A stretch of DNA of 7,756 nt. It comes from an uncultured Anaerolineae bacterium. Its GTDB lineage: Bacteria > Chloroflexota > Anaerolineae > Anaerolineales > UBA11858. Under the pieces are notes generated by a model. The model saw only the letters and a list, made by a program, of their open reading frames with translations. It ran no database searches and was not told the DNA's origin. Made by a program: the position numbers and the translations under genes. This document shows positions 6,559 to 7,756 of the stretch, piece by piece. The stretch's first letter is position 1, and the number at the start of each line of letters is the position of its first letter. Where the stretch lies: assembly GCA_937893815.1 (NCBI GenBank), contig CALCSH010000168.1, forward strand, positions 1 to 7,756, read 5' to 3'.

Positions 6559-7756
6559 CTATCCTTTCGCGAGAAAAGCATCTCCGAAAAACTCGTTCAG
6601 CCGCAAATACAGTGTGCGTTGGTTCTCAGTCTTGGCAATACCGTGACCTTCATCTTCAAAACTTAGGATTTCATAGGCAATTGCAGCCGCATCCAATTTT
6701 TCAACAACTTCGCTGACATTCTTGGGCGTCACATTGGGGTCTTGCGCGCCTTGAATAATGAGCAGTTTGCCGTGGATATTCTGAACAAAATGGATCGGCG
6801 AACGTTCAAAATAGCGCTTTGGCGCCTGTGACGGATTGCCGCCCATCATTTCCTCGCTGTATGGACGCAGATCGGGGCGGGTGGTTTCATAATCTACGAT
6901 CAGATCGGTCATGCCACAGATCGGGGCGGCAGCAGCGACAAGCTCCGGGGGGAAATGGGTGATAGCCCACCAGGAGGAGTAACCGCCATATGATGTGCCG
7001 GTGATGCCGATCTTCCCCGGCTGGGCGATCCCGGCTGCGATGAGGGCTTCAATCCCCGCGCGGATATCGTCCTGTTCGCGCCCGCCCCAGCCATCTTCCA
7101 GTATCGCAACACGGAATGGCAGTCCGTAGCCGGTGCTGCCGCGATAGTTGATGTCGAGCACATTGAAACCCTGCGCGGCAAAAAACTGAAGTTCAGCATT
7201 GATCCAGTCGGGGCTGTGCCAGGTTGGCCCGCCATGAATGTAGATAACCGTGCCGCGAGTATCCTTTTGGGTGCGGTAGAGCCAGCCGTGAATTTGCAGC
7301 CCATCCGCCGACAACCAGCGAAAATCTTCTGCCTGAATAAATTTTTTGGGTGAAAGCGGCGTGCGCTGCCAGATACCTGTCAGGCTGGTGAAGTTCTCAG
7401 GTCGCAGGTCTGCGAGAGAGCAGCGCACAAGATCGGCAGGTTGGCGGGAAGCATAGTAAAAGGCCAGCCAGGCACCCTCACCCCGTTCCCCACTCCCTTT
7501 TGAAGAGGGGATGGGGGCCAATGGAATCAGATTGCCAGGGATATCGCTCAGCAAAGTTTCTTTGCCGGTGTCCACTTTCATCAGGGAGCAACGCACGCGT
7601 CCCTGCCAGTGTTGCCAGATTACGGCCTGTTGGCTGCCATAGGGCATAAATGCGTCTTCGATATCGCGTTCAGGGTCATCGAGCAACCAGCGAATTTCGT
7701 CATCGTCCAGCGACCAGATTCCCACCCGGCGGTGAGTGTTCGTCTCAACCTGCACC
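6559..7756 (-). CDS. S9 family serine peptidase, N-terminus cut by window edge
   Basis: Prolyl-oligopeptidase/acylaminoacyl-peptidase-type serine peptidase, which cleaves short peptides. Residues are counted from a GTG at 7755, which is probably internal because the frame is open to the edge. Residues 1-135 look like the end of the beta-propeller that gates the active site. The alpha/beta-hydrolase domain (about 145-395) carries HGGPTW (174-179, oxyanion region), NYRGSTGYG (203-211), the nucleophile motif GTSYGGY with S255, GAQDPNV with D339 and EGHG with H371, so the catalytic triad is complete. No signal peptide can be judged without the N-terminus. About 200-250 propeller residues are probably missing, going by usual family lengths of 600-700. 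A C-rich/G-rich palindrome is embedded in the propeller part. The VanZ-like gene follows after 28 bp. Confidence 0.94.
   Translation of the reverse strand, partial: VQVETNTHRRVGIWSLDDDEIRWLLDDPERDIEDAFMPYGSQQAVIWQHWQGRVRCSLMKVDTGKETLLSDIPGNLIPLAPIPSSKGSGERGEGAWLAFYYASRQPADLVRCSLADLRPENFTSLTGIWQRTPLSPKKFIQAEDFRWLSADGLQIHGWLYRTQKDTRGTVIYIHGGPTWHSPDWINAELQFFAAQGFNVLDINYRGSTGYGLPFRVAILEDGWGGREQDDIRAGIEALIAAGIAQPGKIGITGTSYGGYSSWWAITHFPPELVAAAAPICGMTDLIVDYETTRPDLRPYSEEMMGGNPSQAPKRYFERSPIHFVQNIHGKLLIIQGAQDPNVTPKNVSEVVEKLDAAAIAYEILSFEDEGHGIAKTENQRTLYLRLNEFFGDAFLAKG
7473..7519. repeat. Imperfect palindromic element inside S9 gene
   Basis: The plus strand has CCCC (7481-7484) and TCCCC (7487-7491) facing GGGGA (7507-7511) and GGGG (7514-7517), a 9-bp interrupted stem with a 15-base loop, preceded by CACCCTCA. 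It encodes a Ser/Gly/Arg-rich insert (residues 80-92, SSKGSGERG) in a propeller loop. The layout resembles common dispersed CCCTCACCCC/GGGGTGAGGG-type palindromes whose translations give similar low-complexity peptides. That likeness is from memory. Confidence 0.45.

Noticed and set aside
6909..7304. 131-codon minus-strand frame inside the S9 peptidase
   Set aside because: It is a shadow of the S9 peptidase, whose frame contains the intact catalytic triad.

Overview
The window is a compact stretch of bacterial chromosome in which every supportable gene lies on the minus strand. Gene families and base composition suggest a free-living, possibly Chloroflexota/Anaerolineae-like bacterium. That placement is inference only, since no rRNA or marker gene is present. 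In transcription order (high to low coordinate) the genes are: an S9 prolyl-oligopeptidase-family serine peptidase, cut by the window's right edge; a multi-pass membrane protein with a VanZ-like core; a fused E1 alpha/beta thiamine-diphosphate 2-oxoacid dehydrogenase; a protein joining a lipoyl domain and an E3/E1-binding-like segment to a NeuD/PglD-type left-handed beta-helix acyltransferase; a membrane-anchored endonuclease/exonuclease/phosphatase (EEP) family protein; and, after a 175-bp intergenic region with its own promoter-like signals, an aspartate kinase cut by the left edge.

The core of the window is 2434-5515. The E1 gene has both E1 halves in one 654-residue chain. The gene after it has the front end of a 2-oxoacid dehydrogenase E2 (lipoyl arm plus a peripheral-subunit-binding-like segment), but the usual CAT-fold E2 catalytic domain is replaced by a sugar O/N-acyltransferase of the NeuD/PglD hexapeptide-repeat type with an apparent catalytic His. 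The simplest reading, which is inference, is a short path from a 2-oxoacid to an acylated sugar: E1 decarboxylates the acid, the acyl group passes to the lipoyl arm, and the beta-helix domain moves it to a (nucleotide-)sugar, perhaps without free acyl-CoA. The EEP gene starts directly after the stop of the lipoyl-NeuD gene (TAG|ATG), so it probably belongs to the same operon.

A second layer of structure is a family of degenerate 7-bp tandem repeats. They occur at the E1-alpha/E1-beta junction, at a domain junction inside E1-beta, in the linker between the lipoyl and binding segments, and across the E1 stop codon and the E1/lipoyl-NeuD gene boundary. They look like heptanucleotide STRR-type sequences that accumulated where the proteins tolerate extra residues. 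Two other repeat-like elements are present: a GCCAAG/CTTGGC inverted repeat with CTTTG-rich short motifs upstream of the aspartate kinase, and a C-rich/G-rich imperfect palindrome inside the S9 peptidase reading frame. No tRNA, rRNA, CRISPR, transposase or convincing intrinsic terminator was seen. All gaps between genes are shorter than 180 bp.
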